From Pempheris klunzingeri (lineage: Eukaryota; Chordata; Actinopteri; Acropomatiformes; Pempheridae), in NCBI RefSeq assembly GCF_042242105.1, contig NC_092019.1:17467328-17531327 (forward strand): a DNA stretch of 64,000 bases, in the 5' to 3' direction. Shown here piece by piece: positions 1-13,949 of the stretch (the stretch's first letter is position 1; each line of letters begins with the position of its first letter). A program made the translations under genes and the position numbers. The notes beneath the pieces are model-generated. The model did not search any database. It saw only the letters and a program-made list of their open reading frames with translations, and was not told the origin of the DNA.

Positions 1-274
1 TCAGCTTCGCAATTGTTAGGACTTGCTGCTTATTTTATCTTGTGGGACATTAATTAATCTTTGGCATCAGGAAAGTGAGAGGCAGGAGTATTCACTTTTC
101 TGACATATTACAGACAAAACGTTTAGTGGATTAATGGTAGGAATGAATCCTCATTTATTCAACCTTTATACACGATAGGCTAATGAGAGCAGTTCACTCT
201 CACTGGCATGGGTGCCCTGTGTACAGAGGACAACAAAAGCAAATGCTAAAATCCAACATTTAGACGGACACGAT

Positions 275-430
275 AACTTACCAATGATTTGCATGATCAA
301 GCAATCTGCTGATTATTATGCTGATTAATCATTCAGTTTATAAAATGTCAGAAAATGGTGAAAATGTCAGTTACAATTTTCTAAAGACTGGGGTGATGTA
401 TTAAAATTGGCAGCCAAAGATCCAAAGACT
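275..430 (+). repeat. Dispersed ATTAATC-type repeat, copy 1
   Basis: Contains 'GATTAATCATTCAG', 'TATAAAATGTCAGAAAATGG' and 'CCAAAGA' in the order of a repeat I know from teleost noncoding DNA. The copy is short and diverged. Confidence 0.45.
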
Positions 431-615
431 TTTAGTTTTTGGAAGCTCTGATAGCATGATTGTACTTACTATACATACTATATAGTATACATACTATTTA
501 AACTCTTTGGAATAAAAATATTGAACAGTAATTTTTCATTATACCTCTTGTCTTCATCTTAAATCCACGGGCTAATACTACTAAGTAAACCAATAAAAAT
601 CAACCTGCTGTTTGC

Positions 616-931
616 TTTGTTTTATGTGCTGCAGCAGCAGAGGAATCACCATGGTGCAAGCTTTCTGCTAACAGAGGACGGACGGAGAGTGGGACACACC
701 GTCCAAGCCGAAGCCTCCGCCAGCAACAGCTTTCCAGTGAGCAAGAAAGAAAAAGAGAGAGAGAGAGCAACAGAAAGAAGAAAAAGAGAGAAAACGAGTG
801 CAAGAAGGAGAGAGGGGAGCGGGTGAAAACAGTCGATGGATGCTGTCCGGATTGAGGGGACAGCACGTTCTTCACTGACGAGGAAAAGAAAGATTTCAAA
901 ATTGAGTCGAAGGATAGAAACTCGCCGTCAG
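616..931 (+). other. Candidate noncoding first exon of cacng8
   Basis: A purine-rich stretch ends in a strong splice donor, CAG|GTAAGT, with the last exon base at 931. The cacng8 start codon at 1728 sits just behind a polypyrimidine tract and AG acceptor (exon from 1726), so an upstream 5' UTR exon is required, and this is the best donor found. The 5' limit is a guess. Short open frames here are low complexity. Confidence 0.4.
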
Positions 932-1727
932 GTAAGTTTTAACTCACTGAGACTTTGCTTGAGTCTTTTCTCATCTTTGTCAGTGTCAGTATTATCAGCG
1001 TAAAAGGGAAACTTTTAAAAGCAAACTTAGTAGAGAATGTCAACAGCAGCAATTATTGGCCTCTGAGGCAACTTCAATGCATCACACACATATACGTGGG
1101 CCAAAGTGACAAACTCTAAGTGAATGACATGACATATGAGAATACATGCATGTTTGTGTGTAAAAGGTGCATCCATATTGCCTTCCTAATAAGGACTGTA
1201 ACAGGTACAAGGTGATCTCATGTTCGATCTGCTATGTGTGTATGTGTTTGTGTGTGTTTGTGCGTGCTTGTGCATTCATCTCCAGCCCTGCTGATTTGCA
1301 GGGGGAGAACGGTGTCAGGGTCATGAATATGGAGTACACCGAGATTGGGAGGGTGTGATCTATTGTGTTTCACATCAATTCTGTCTTGTTAAGCGGAGTC
1401 AGCAGAGTCATCCAACTCTCCTCCAAGGACACATCATAGAGCCACTTATGCACCTCCCACATCCGCCCCGTCCTCGCCTTCGTCTCACCTCCCCTCTCTT
1501 CCTCCCACCGGTGCCCCTCACCTCCTCTTGCCCCTCATCATCTCACCTGAATGTTCGCTGTCTTTTCCGATAAACTGCACTTTGCGTATGACTGTAAGCA
1601 CACTTCTGCTCGGTTCTTTCATTTTTTCTTGTTCCTTAAGTCCACAGTAAATCCTTGTTTCTCTCTGTTATGTCCATCCTTTTCCTCTTCTCCCTCCTCC
1701 TCCTTCTATCTTTTCTCTCTTGAAGGC

Positions 1728-2840
1728 ATGGTGTGTGAGAAGGGGATCCAGATCCTTCTCACCACCGTGGGGGCATTCGCTGCCTTCGGCCTGATGACGG
1801 TGGCAATAGGGACGGACTACTGGCTGTACTCCCGTGCCCTCATCTGCAACAGCACAGCCAACGTCACACAGGATGACCCCCATAACAAGGACAAGAAGGA
1901 TCCTGGGGCGCTCACCCACTCTGGACTGTGGAGGATATGCTGCCTGGAAGGTAAAGAGGAAGTTTTGAGAGACTTGTTGGTGTAGGATTGCTTTGGTTGA
2001 GGCTGTTAATTTCAGGGAAAAGTGTGCAGGGAAAGCTGAAATATGGCAACACAGCTCTGGTTGCTTTCTAGTTGTTCAGCATTATCTAGACAGACTAAAC
2101 CTTCTTGCTTTCAGGAATTTCCGGGACTTGAGGTTGAGCAGGAAAAAGTGGAGTCAATTTGACATTGAAGTAATAGTTTGACATTTTGGGAAATGCTCTT
2201 TTGCTTTCTTGCTGAGAGTCAGATAAGAAGATTGATACCATAGATGTAAGGCTACAGCCAGCAGTAAGTTAGCTTAGCATAAAGCTGGGAGGAATAGGAA
2301 GAAACAGCTAGTCTTTAACAAAATCCACCTACCAGCATCTGTAAATGTCACTAAAAACATGTTACATCTTGTTTGATTAATCCGCATAAAAACTGTAGTG
2401 GAAAAATGACAATGTGAATTTATGGTGGGTGAAAACCCCTTTTTGCAGTCTTGTGCTAAGCTGATGCTTCTCGATGTAGCTTCAGATTTTACCGGACAGA
2501 CATGAGTGTGATATCAATTGTCTCTTCTAACTCTCATCAGAAAAGTGACTGAGAATATTTCCAGAAAAGTTTGAATATTCCTTTAATTGCTCTTTCTAGT
2601 CCTAATTGTCTAATGTCAGGTATGAGGGGGTGTGTAACGTCCATTTTCCCTTCAAAGTGTTTCTGTATTTAGACGTTCTTGTCTTTTTGCCTCCGTTGTG
2701 ATTTGACCATTTAATGCTTACTAAAATCAAGTGGGTGGAACCGGACGCTGAAGTAGTGATGAATCCAACTTATTCAGCTCCAAGTGAACTGAAGTCATTA
2801 CCTTGTGCCTCTTGGTTACATTACATTTTCCATCAGTCGT

Positions 2841-2901
<61 letters not shown>

Positions 2902-5900
2902 TACTGTGTTGTTTACACTGCAGAGCAGGATCAGTATAAGCATGTAGAACACTGACGTTCAGCAGTGTCAGCCTTTCTTCCTGCCTGACTTATGGACACT
3001 TTGTTTAGAAGGCTGCAGCACTGCTGTAATATCAGTAATCATCAGTAGCATCATCGTATACACATTTTATTCGTACTTGTTAGACCACACCATAGTGAAA
3101 AGAAAACAGTTTTGCAAAATTGCAGTATAATTGCATGATACTGAAGCATAACCCTCTCTCATAATAATTCATTAATCATTGTGTTTGGTTCAGGCTGCAG
3201 TAATTTAATTCAAATGCTGAAACAAAAGCCTCATGTTCACCCCAACGCCCAGCGGCTTCTCACTCCAAGTGGCAGAAGCTACAGAAACTGGCAGTGGCCA
3301 TCTCTCAATCTTCAGTTTGTCACTGCAACACAAGCTGCTAATTCATTATACATTACACTGCCTGGCCGACACTCAACCGCGAAGGCTGGGATGGAGTTAA
3401 CAGTGAAACAGCTACGGCCAAACGGGTGGTGTGAGTTAGCGATCTGTGCCTTTGCTCACATACAGATTTCTGTCTCCAGGAAAACCTCTTGGCTCTCCTT
3501 ATATAGCATCCCCGGCCCATCCTGGGCTTGGTCATTGTACAAAGCTAATTTGTCCTCATCTCTAAGCTTGCTGATAGCAAAGCAGCCAATTAGAGATAAG
3601 CTCTAGCCCTTGCAGCACTGCTGCAGTGCACCCCCACCCACTTTCTCTATTGCCTCACTCTTTCAGTTTCTCCACTTGCTATCCCTCTCACTCCCCCAAA
3701 CATTATATTCAGTCTTTTGCTGGTTTCTCTCCTTCTTCCCTTCCTTGCAGTTTCTCCTCTTTCAGTCTTTCCTCTCATTGTGGTGCAGTAAAGCTGACAG
3801 TGTCTTGGCATGGCTTAGAGGTCAAGTATCCTTGATGTCTGTGGAGTATTCAGCCAAGATAGATGCTCAGTAGTCGTGCAGTGATGCAGTGAGGTGTAGC
3901 TGGAGTGGAAATGCAGGACATGCTAGCTCTAAAAGATTTATGCCTGTGGGTGGCACATTATACTGTGGATAGAGATGTCCTCCTCTCTGGCTCGTCTGCA
4001 GGTTTACTGAAGGTGGGGTTGCACTGAATTACCTGTCAATGATTATTTTCTTTGATTAGTGGGATTTTTTTTCTTCATGTAGCAGAGTGGTTCCCAGCCT
4101 TTAGTGTCAAACCCTCTCCCACTGCTCTGTCAACTGCAATCAAGTACCCCCTCATCAACACCAAGCGTCATGTTATAAATGAATTGATTGAACTGATGTA
4201 TAAAAATGGATATTGTTGCAATGCATTTTTCATACACTTGAGCTCTTAATGTTAAGGTTGGTTCAAATTCACATTTGTACTATTATCACTTGGAGTGGCA
4301 GAAGCTCAACCATGTATCTGTTACATTTATGTATTTTAACAAGTTGATTTTATCTTTTCAACTATATATTAATTTATACTTTATCCAACTATTTGATCCA
4401 TTGCTTCAGCTGTAAGTATTTCCCCTATTACTTTACTTCTCTGAACTGCTATCTGCACTTTCCACACTCTCAATTGCAACATGTGGTGTTCGTGTGTTAA
4501 TGCTGACTCAGCAAGTGGATTGTTTTTTTTCATTTTTTATTTCTGATTTTTCATATCAGTCTAGGCACTCAAAATGTTTCCACATACCCCCTGGTAACTG
4601 CAGATGGACCCCCTCACTGATTCAGCACATCAAGTTATGAGGATAACACAGAACAAGCCACAGATCGCCGCCATTCGAACTGTATACCCTGTAAGCAGGA
4701 TCTGGTAGAGATGCTGTGTTTTAGGTGTAGTGAGAGTCATCAGTGATCAGTCCTCCAGAGAGCACGTTCTTTTCTCTTCGAAACTGGAAATCTGCCAAAA
4801 ATGCTAACTCCCACTAAGGTTTAATAAAAGCCTTGATTGCGTGAACGCCACCTGAAACAGTCTCAAGTCTGCTGAGCCTGTGTCTGAGGAAGATAACACT
4901 GATCTGTGCGGCTCAACTGACGTCCCGCCCCTTTGTACTTCCATCTGTTTCTTTACAGACCAACCTGTGGAAATGTAAGAGCTGTGAGAAAAGAGACCAG
5001 CTCACCCCACATCTGTCCGTCTCTCCCTCCGTCTGTGTCTCTTCATTCCATCACCTCCATCCATCTTTCTCACAGTCCATCCATCAGCAACAGTGGTGTG
5101 CTGTCATCATCCTGCGTGCATCCCTCCGTTCGTCTGTCTGTCTACATACAAGACCCCGGCGGGTAGTTATCTGTCTGCCTGTGTGTCTGCATACTTGTAT
5201 GTATTTACATGTGTGTGTACTGAATGTGTGTGATGTTACTAACTTGCATTTAGAAGAACCATTAACCTTTGTGATGTTCTTATCAGTACGCTGAAGTCTG
5301 TCATCCGGCACGTATGCTTGGATTCAAAGAAGAGATTTTCTATCAAAGCTATGACTGTGTTCAGGTGTCAGTCAGTTTGTCCCTCGGGAGGATATTTGCT
5401 TTTCTTTTTTCTTAAGGTTACAGTTATGAGTTCCTGTCTTTTGTTGTGTCTGGTCACCCTTGTTTCTTCTCTTATATCTCAGGAGTAAAGAGAGGAGTGT
5501 GTTCTCAGATCAACCACTTCCCAGAAGATGCAGACTTTGACCATGACGGGGCAGAGTACGTCCTACGTAAGTCAATACCAGCACTGCTAGGCATGGATGA
5601 TGAATGAGAGAGAAGCCTGGTTATGAATAAGATAGAAAAGGCCTGAAGTTAAGGAAAATAACATGTAAAATTACCTTAAACTTGGTGTTTTTATTGCTCA
5701 TCCCTCAGAGGATTATCTCTGCAAGAAATAAACATGTGACAATGTGCATAGAAAATCAGGGGAGATGGGGTGCCCTAGTTCGTACTCAGTGCCCTGCAGT
5801 GATGTCTTTCTGCTCTATGATATGCTACATGTGTGCCTGTGCATACATAAAGAAAAGCTTGTGTTCTGTTTACAATGTTGCAGAGGCATTTTGCTGGCAT

Positions 5901-5978
5901 TTAGGTGGCATTTTCTCTCCCGTGGCCTAGTTGTCCTAGATGAGAGAGGAGTGTTAATGTGTGGTTGCGCGTGTGTGT

Positions 5979-6016
<38 letters not shown>

Positions 6017-8082
6017 ATGGTTGGCAGACTTTCTGAAAGCACTGAAGGCCACATGGGAAGGGTTTGATTCAATCGTGTGTTTAGAACTGAGTAATTAATT
6101 TCCTCACCAAGTATGATGTGTATATTTTTATAGGAGCAGATTTAATCATTTTATTTTTCTTTGTGATTATTATTCCGTGTCCTCTTTGCACTTGGGTTAA
6201 GTAGTATTAGTTAAAAATGTTGTTTTTCTTAGTTGTGTTACTCTCGCACTTGGAGTACGACACCAGTTTCTGTAAAGTTTGTATAAGATTTCACTCTTGG
6301 TTGATTGTATGACACCCCTGGTTACCGTGGTAACAGCAAATGCAGTTTAATACTATGGTTAACACATGTTGAGCAGATACTCTTTCAAAGATACTGCAGT
6401 CTAATTTCATGCTTCGCACGGCGGCTATAGATTTCACACAACAGCAGAGCTCAGTGAAAGGTATTGTTGCAAATACAAATACATTGTGTTTGCTATGGCG
6501 TCCTCACAGTAAAGGCCGTTTCAATGTTTTGCCAGTAAAATCCTTTTAATGTTAATACTGAAATCAGTGAGCTAGTAACAGTAACACTGGATTACATCCA
6601 TGCATTATTTCCCATGAATCCCGTGTGTGTCTGTAGGCAATTTGAATCCAGCAAATCCAACACTAGTATTTAAAGAGGTACATACAGAACACAGATACAT
6701 TCAGTGGCTATTTCTGAAAAATAACAACCAGAGATAATATCAAAAACTGGGTTTGAATTCATAAAAATCTAAAGGATAACAGCCTTATATTACATATCAC
6801 ATTACGTGTTCTAGTGTTTGGTGTTTAATGCTCTCCTCTCCTCTGTTTAGGGGTAGTCAGGGCTTCCAACATCTTCCCGATCCTCAGTGCCATCCTGCTG
6901 CTGATGGGGGGGGTTTGCATTGCTGCTAGTCGTTTTTATAAGAGCAAAAGGAACATCATCCTGGGGGCAGGAATTCTCTTTGTGGCTGCAGGTAACTGTA
7001 ACAATATTGTGTGTGCATCTGTGTGTAGGTATATTCACTAGTGGTCTGGAGAATATTAGTCACACTAACAGATTTTATGCATTGTTTGGGAATGTCTAGC
7101 TGTTTAGACTACTCTGTCAGTTTAATAGAGGTTTTTACTTTCAACCGTCATCTTGCCAGTTGTCTTTATTGAAAATGCCACAGATTATTATGTCAAACAA
7201 ATGTGTTTGTTTGTACTGTAAATTGATCCATCTGAGCTTGTTTAGCTCCTTTGTGAATATAAGTATTTCTGTGCTTCCTCAGGTTTGAGTAACATCATTG
7301 GTGTGATTGTGTACATCTCGGCCGCACTGGGGGACATCTCTCCAAAGAAGGATGAGGATAAGAAGTGGCAGTACTCCTACGGTTGGTCCTTTTACTTTGG
7401 AGGTCTGTCCTTCATCATGGCTGAGATGGTGGGGGTGCTGGCTGTCAACATCTACATTGAGAAGAACAAGGAGCTGCGCTGCCGCTCTCGCACCGACATC
7501 TTCAAGAGCACTACGCACGCCATGCTCCGTCTGCCCAGCTACCGCTTCCGCCGCCGCTCCCGCTCCTCATCCCGCTCCACCGACCCCTCCCGCTCCCGAG
7601 ACCCCTCACCTGTAGGGGGAGGTGGGGGCAAGAACTTCGGCCTGCCCCCCTCTGCGCTGCTGTCCCAGGGCCCCATCTCAGTGTCTACTTTACCAAACCC
7701 CCACTCTCGCTCCCACACGGCCCTGGCTGGAGGTGACATCTCCCTCTACACATTGTCCCGCGACCCCAAACTGGGGGGTTTGCCGCCCATGTATGGAACG
7801 GTGGACAGGGCCACGCTGTACCAGCTCCACAACTGCTTCCCAAAGGATGGTGGTGGAGGAGGGGGAGTGATGATGAGTGGTACACTTCCCTCGCTTAAGT
7901 CCCACAACCCTTCCAATTCTTCCAACTCCAACGCGCCGATGCCCAACTCAGTGGGCTCCGGCCCCCCACCCTTCACCTCGTCCACAGTTGACAGGGAGCG
8001 AGGGATGGGGACTCTGGACAGGCTGAAGGGAGACAGGGAGAGCAACTCTAATACCCTCAATAGGAAGACAACGCCTGTGTAG
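1728..8082 (+). CDS. cacng8: Voltage-dependent calcium channel gamma-8 subunit (type I TARP)
   Basis: Four coding exons join in phase: 1728-1950, 5483-5566, 6851-6991 and 7283-8082, giving 415 aa (human CACNG8 is about 425). All introns are GT-AG. Seen: TM1 at about residues 7-28; an extracellular loop with sequons NST (41) and NVT (45) and the claudin-family motif GLWRICC (66-72); TM2 about 108-128; TM3 about 135-160; TM4 about 184-208; a long cytoplasmic tail with an Arg/Ser-rich block (RSRSSSRS) and two polyglycine runs; C-terminal TTPV. Family knowledge: type I TARPs bind AMPA receptors, control their trafficking and gating, and anchor to PSD-95 through TTPV; the Ser-rich tail is a kinase target. 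Gamma-8 is preferred over gamma-2/3/4 because of the loop ending DKKDPG before [14 protein letters not shown], the '[17 protein letters not shown]' segment and the neighbouring cacng6. The ATG lies 2 bases after a good acceptor, so the 5' UTR is spliced. The a/b paralogue is not resolved. Confidence 0.93.
2175..2575 (+). repeat. Dispersed teleost repeat (class not assigned)
   Basis: It carries wording I recall as repeated in many teleost introns: 'CTTTCTTGCTGAGAGT', 'AGAAGATTGATACCA' and 'TTAGCTTAGCATAAAG' in this order. No open frame and no clear terminal repeats were found. It is probably a non-autonomous element or a SINE. Ends are approximate. Confidence 0.55.
2841..2902 (+). repeat. GT microsatellite followed by poly-T
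   Basis: About 45 bases of GT dinucleotide (one interruption), then about 17 T, in cacng8 intron 1 of the coding part. Confidence 0.95.
4070..4640 (+). repeat. Possible dispersed repeat
   Basis: Starts with 'AGTGGTTCCCAGCCTTT' and ends near 'CATACCCCCTGGTAACTG', reminiscent of non-autonomous elements in fish. Neither an open frame nor clear terminal repeats were found, so the call is weak. Confidence 0.3.
5971..6014 (+). repeat. GT microsatellite
   Basis: GT repeat with one C interruption in the cacng8 intron between exons 5483-5566 and 6851-6991. Confidence 0.95.
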
Positions 8083-8358
8083 AGAGAGGGTGTGAGAGGG
8101 GGAGGAGAGAGGGAAGGGAGAGGGGGATGATGGGTAGTAAATTAAATGAAATTAAAGAGGGAATATAGAGAAGAGCTCTGTGTTTGTGTGGCTCAGCAGG
8201 AAATATATAGACAGACAGACAGTCAGACAGACAGTTGAAATGCTATATCTCTCCCTCCATGTTCACTGTTATTTAGTCTACTCAGTCTCACTGAGAACAA
8301 AAAGAAGATGAGTAATAACAGAGTGATAATAACAACAACAATGAACTTTCACAATAAA
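8083..8358 (+). other. cacng8 3' UTR with a candidate poly(A) signal
   Basis: The segment follows the stop codon, starts with a GA-rich run and holds short CAGA repeats near 8210. AATAAA is present at about 8353-8358. The true 3' UTR could be longer, because AT-rich noncoding sequence continues well past it. Confidence 0.45.
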
Positions 8359-11300
8359 ACTATTTTGATATTTTAATGTGCTAGAAATGATTTATTTTGT
8401 TAATGATCAAACGCAATTAACCTTGGGCTATTATGAAAAATGTTTCACATATTTTTTTGTGCAATATTACTGCTAATTTAACCAGATCATCATTAATGTA
8501 AAATTGTTGTTGTGATTATTCTTAGCGTTATTACAGGCTAGCCGCGTATTTGCAAACACTATAGTTTGGAATGAAAATCTAATTTTCATGTTTGTTTTTT
8601 TTTTCACTCTAATTTTAGATCTCGACGACTTTTACTGTGAATTTCTTCCATGCAGAGCCACTGGGACCGTCAGTGAGCTGTGTGTAACTGTGTCAAAGTG
8701 TCAAGCATGAGTGTGCACAATATGTGGGAGAATGAGGGCCTGTATTACTTTTACTTTTTTTTTTTAACCCCATTATATAATTTTCATTTCTAACATGAAG
8801 TCAGATTTGAATACTGTAAATTGTCTTCCAATATTGACACTGAAAGAAATGCAACAATAATGTGAGTGACTGAGACAACTGTCCAACTTCATTGTTATTA
8901 TGAGTCTGAGTTTTCTATGGGCCTCTGTTAGTCTTATTTCCATTCTAATCAGTGTTAACAGTAGTACTTGTAGCTATAGTCGTGTTGAAGATGTTTGTTC
9001 TTGGGCATTAACAGAAACCTCTGACTGGAGGAGGCAGAAAAAAAAGACATAGAATAATACATTTGTACAGATTCAGGTAAAGGTTACTGCCTGAGCAGAA
9101 AAACAAAAAACCTAATCATTTTTTTCTATGAAGAGTCCCAAAGTGAGACATGCAACTCATCATTTTCAGTGGCAAAAAAATACAATATGTATATGTGGGT
9201 TGAAAGGGTTTAAAAAACACTATAAAGAAAAACTTTTGAAAAGATACATGTACATTGTAATTTATGCATACATATATTTGTAAAGTCTATAGATATGTTT
9301 TTCGGGACCACTGTTCAAACTGGGTATGCATTTTGGGCAGGTTCGGCTGACGTGTTTTGTTCCCACTGCCCCCCTTGGACTCTTGTTGGGTGGCTTCATC
9401 CGCCAACCCTGCGCCGCCATACTTACCCCCTCGCTCCTGCCCATATTTGGTCACATGATCAGTGTTCCTCTTCTTTATCACACGATCGATAACAGATTCA
9501 CCACAGAGACGAGATCTTAACTTCCCCAAAGATTCTTTTCACTGTGCTTCCCGTGTGACCGCTGACTCCTGAGTCTGAACTCTGATCTGATCTGTTTATG
9601 TTGATGAGAATGTAAACACATGTAAACACCCACCCCCACTCTCTCTTCTAAACTGTCCTGAGTGACTGCAGATCCGGGTTAAAATCATGGACACACCACT
9701 ACATGATATAATGAAGAAACAAAACAAAACAACCAGACGCTTCCAGATTCTATTTGTTTTCATTTCTTTGATTTCATTCGAGAAAAAGAATAATGTGATA
9801 AAACTGCGCACAGATAGCATTTATGTGGGCAATATGAATAGTATGTAGTTGAGAATAGATATATCTAGACAAATGATTATGGTTTATCTAAATGTGTGAT
9901 AAACTTAAACACTGTATTGCACGAAGTTTATAAAAAAATCAATAACAGACATATTCACAGACTGCTGTCTTTTGTTTCTTTTTTGCCAGGAAAGAAATGT
10001 ACCTCTGTTTGTGTATCCCTCAGTATCTGACAGGTTGTAACAGTAGTGAAAGGAGTATGCAGACTCTTTAGTTAATGCAGCAATAATTTTATAGAAACAA
10101 TGTTTATGATGACAGTGTGAAAACATTGTGACAATGTGGCACGTTAGTGTTTGGTTGACTCTAGTGATTAATGATGATTTCAAGCTCTATAAACCTTCCC
10201 CAACAATTAGTGACTAGCTGGTAAACGTATTGCCTTCCATGACTTAAAATTTGACAAAGAATCAATTATTGCAGTGCAAAGTAAAAGTAGCGATATGACA
10301 CTGGATGTTTGACTTTTATGATGTATGTGCAGAATTTGACACCAAAAGCCTCTTTGTCACAATTACCTGCTGAAGGAAGAAAAATGTCTCTGAGCTCACC
10401 TTAAATCTAAATTGAAGACATGTACATACCAGCATGATTTAGTGACATGTATTTGTAAGACAGTTGTGGTCCAATATGCAACTCAAACAAGTGTGATGTG
10501 GAAACAAACATTGAGATCAGACTGAGCAGAGAAATGGGAGATATCTTGTGTTGTGTAGTTAATCACGTCCTATGAACAGTTATTGATTAAGTTAGTAATT
10601 TAATCTATAAAAATGCTTTAAGTGAAAAGAAGCTACAGCTGTCCGATAAATGTTGTGCAGAAAAAAAGTGTTTCCCTTTGAAATATAGCAGAGTGTACCC
10701 AAGCACATATTCAAGTGAAGTACAAATACAACAAATTCAACTGAAGTACTGCACTTGAGAAAATGCACTTGGTTACTTTCCACCATAGCACACACTGTTC
10801 ATCATTAGTGAGCAAACATTGCTCTTAGTAGTTACTCAAGCTCAAAGTCTCTCAGCTAATCTTTGGTGTGCTGTGATCCTGAAAAGACTTCAACCTTCCC
10901 TGTCAGACCTGAGGCTCATAATATTTTCAAATATATGGGCAACGCCAGATGGGAGGTATTTGCCAAACAGGATAATGAGAAAAGCAACTGAAAGTTAATT
11001 CAGTATACTTTTTTGTGACCAGCCCTACCTGATCATGTTTTTTTCCTGATGGGCCCATCTGGCTCCTCATGCATGTTTTTGCATGAGCAATTATAAAATA
11101 CTGTCAAGGTCTGCCTTGGTGCCTTTATGCCCACTGGACAGGCTTTGTCTGACCTTAGAGGGATGTTCACTGCCAGGGAGGGCAGTGGGAATACTTCCAG
11201 TGAGGATCAAGTTGGAGGAGTCCCTTCAGAGACAAGAGATGATACTTCAGATGCATTAGGGCAGAGGGAAGCAGTGTCACATCCTTGACAAGGCGTCTGA

Positions 11301-13949
11301 GATTCCCAGCAGTGCTCCTGGACCTTGAGGATTAGCTAGCTTGTGTACCGTCCACTGCTATTATCATACTTTCTGCAATGCAGTTATAGTCACAGTGATG
11401 CAACGATGAGAGATTCAAGGAGGAAGGATGAGTGGCTGCCAAAGCAAACTCATCTCATCTACTACACAGACACCATTCCTTCTCACAGTTTAGGGTAATA
11501 CAGCTTAAAATGTATTGGCATTTATATTTTGACAATATATTGATAATAGCAGTTGAGGTTTCCCTCCCTTCCTGTGAGCTTCCACCTTCATCTGCAGGTC
11601 CCCCGTGAAGAATTCTTGGAAGCTCATTTCCATTTACAAACATGCAGCTAGTGGTCGTACACCACTTGTCACACAGCCTCAGTAGAACTATTAACAGCTA
11701 TATATACAGCCAGGATAGTGTGTCATGTGGATTCAGTTTCTGCCCACTGGGAGTTAAAAGCATGTGTGTGAGTGTGTGTGTTTGCAGCTGAGTGTATGCG
11801 ACTGTTTGGATGCCACTCACTCCCCGGTGTTAGAGTAGTTATTGGGACAGATTGGTCAGTTGTCTGTGTGTGTGTGTGTGTAGGGCAGAGGTAGGGTGGA
11901 GGAGTGGTGACTGCAGGCTCCCCTGGAGACAGCAGGGAAAGTGACGCACTGAGGTCAGGGGTAGAGAAGGAGAGGGCACAGAGGTATGAGGATAGGCTGG
12001 TAGGGGGGGGGGGGGGGGGGGTACATAGTTGAAATTCAAGGATAAGGTTTCCCAACCTCTGCAGTGAAATGCATTACGATGAGCTATGGCCTAATTATAG
12101 AGGAGCGCGTTTGGGGGAGGAGGATGTTTGGCAGAGAGGTTAGGAGTCACACTGTAAAGGGGTGAAAACGGGTGAATGTCAAGTTTGAGAGCAGACAGGG
12201 TGTCATGTCAGCAGACAAAAGGGAGGCAATCACTTCATTTCAAATCCCTTTAATGAAAAGCAAAACTGGCGGCACGTACTGTATATATATATATATATAA
12301 ATACATATATGAGTAGAAATTACCACAGCTTTTTTCTTTTTTTACTAGCATTTCCTGGTAGAGAGATAAGGTGAGCATTCTATGACAAAAATAAAGTGAA
12401 TTTACTGCAACATAATGCAAATAAAGTGACAGGAGACAACACTACAAACAGTGACTATTTGTAAAATATAAACACTCAGTTTATGTACAAATTTGAGCTT
12501 ATAAAGTGAGTCCATACAGTTATCTGATATACAAAATTGTATTAATCGAATCTCACAGTTGATTTCATTCAACATACATTCATCTGGTTTACTGAAGCAG
12601 CATCCACCCAATACATGCACACAAAGGCACACATAGGTAATAAATAATGACAACTAAAGCCTCTTGTTTGTCAAGTATTAAGTGTTAAAAAGCTTCCTAG
12701 GCTAGTAAATTGAGGATGCTCATTGACTCAATTCCTAAGGCAACATGTAGCAGATATTAGAAGTAGCATAACCAGGACCTCCTCCATACTGATTGTTAGC
12801 AATATCAAAAACATAGTATTTGTTGCTACGCTGATGGTGATACATTCTGATGCTGCTTTTTTTTTTTTAATCTATGGAAGCTCATTTTCACCCCACAAAA
12901 ACAGATGAAAAGTTAAGCACGATAAGTGTGGTGGTAATTCAGACTTGGTGGCCATCATTTTGACTTTGTAGGCTAGAATTTTCTCTTACAATCTCATAAT
13001 TTTGTATTATGTCTAACTTTGAGACTGTCCTCCTGAGAAATCATTTCAGAAAATACTTTGAAATGATGCTCAGGTCAATGTGACAAAGCTGTTCCAGCAG
13101 CAGCAGTAATTATGACGGGAGCAAAGGTGGATAAAGTCCGTGCAGGGAGGAGGTCAAGCTGGATAGATGGCTCATCAAAATATTGGACAAAAGCTTCGAT
13201 ACTACAGAAAGCTCCCATTTTATGCATGACAACAATTGTTGCCTAACCATGTTTTTATCATTATAGCCACTGAATGAAGCCAATGAAGGTCACTAAACCC
13301 TGATGAAGCAGTTATTTTAGTCCAAACCATGATGCTTCCCTAACTCGAACCTGGTCATGTTTGTGCCAAAGCCTAACTAGTCTTAACCATAATGTCATAT
13401 CATAAAAGTGATTTTTTTCTTCATCGGTGACTTGTAATGGTTTTGAACGTCACAGACAAATAATAATGTTCTGCTGATATGGAGCATCAGATCGGAAAAC
13501 ACCTCCAAGATCATTTCTGGAGGAAATGGACAAACAAGGACTTTTTGCTGACTTTTCATGTTTTTCTTTGTTTGTTTTTTGGCAGAAATGGGCTTCCATA
13601 AAAAACTATTAACTCTCCTTATGCTGCCAAAAAGATTAGATTTATCAGTGGCTGTACAGCTATAGGCAGACTAACAAGCCTATTCGTGACACTTGTTTGG
13701 GTAAACACAACACAGAGCTAAATATCAAAGAGTGAGCAGCACCCCGTTGCCCCTTCCATCTATTTTCTACTAAAAACACTAAAAAAAAATTTGTGGAACC
13801 AAATTCTGGAGCCTCACTGATTTGATTAAGACCTAGAATGAGTTCTCTGACAAAGGAAATGTCGAGAGCAAGCAAAGTTATAGTCCTCAGGAAAAGGACT
13901 TCAGGACAGCACTTCACCAACACTGTATGCATGTTTCACCTTTTAAGTG
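8359..13949. other. Intergenic DNA between convergent cacng8 and cacng6
   Basis: No coding exon was recognised. The stretch holds AT-rich sequence (probably distal 3' UTRs of both genes), short GT runs at 11765-11785 and 11866-11881, a run of 19 G at 12003-12021, and a TA repeat near 12280-12300. Open frames here are short and do not resemble known proteins. Confidence 0.6.
12003..12021 (+). repeat. Poly-G run
   Basis: Nineteen consecutive G. It could form a G-quadruplex and is a likely place for sequencing-length error. Confidence 0.9.

Noticed and set aside
600-899. Open frames on both strands over a GA-rich stretch
   Set aside because: Low-complexity sequence without family resemblance; better explained as 5' UTR of cacng8.
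7279-8060. Long frames in other phases over the last cacng8 exon
   Set aside because: Shadows of the real GC-rich coding exon.
12275-12310. TA-rich palindrome as a possible transposon end or cruciform regulator
   Set aside because: A simple TA repeat without flanking terminal repeats.
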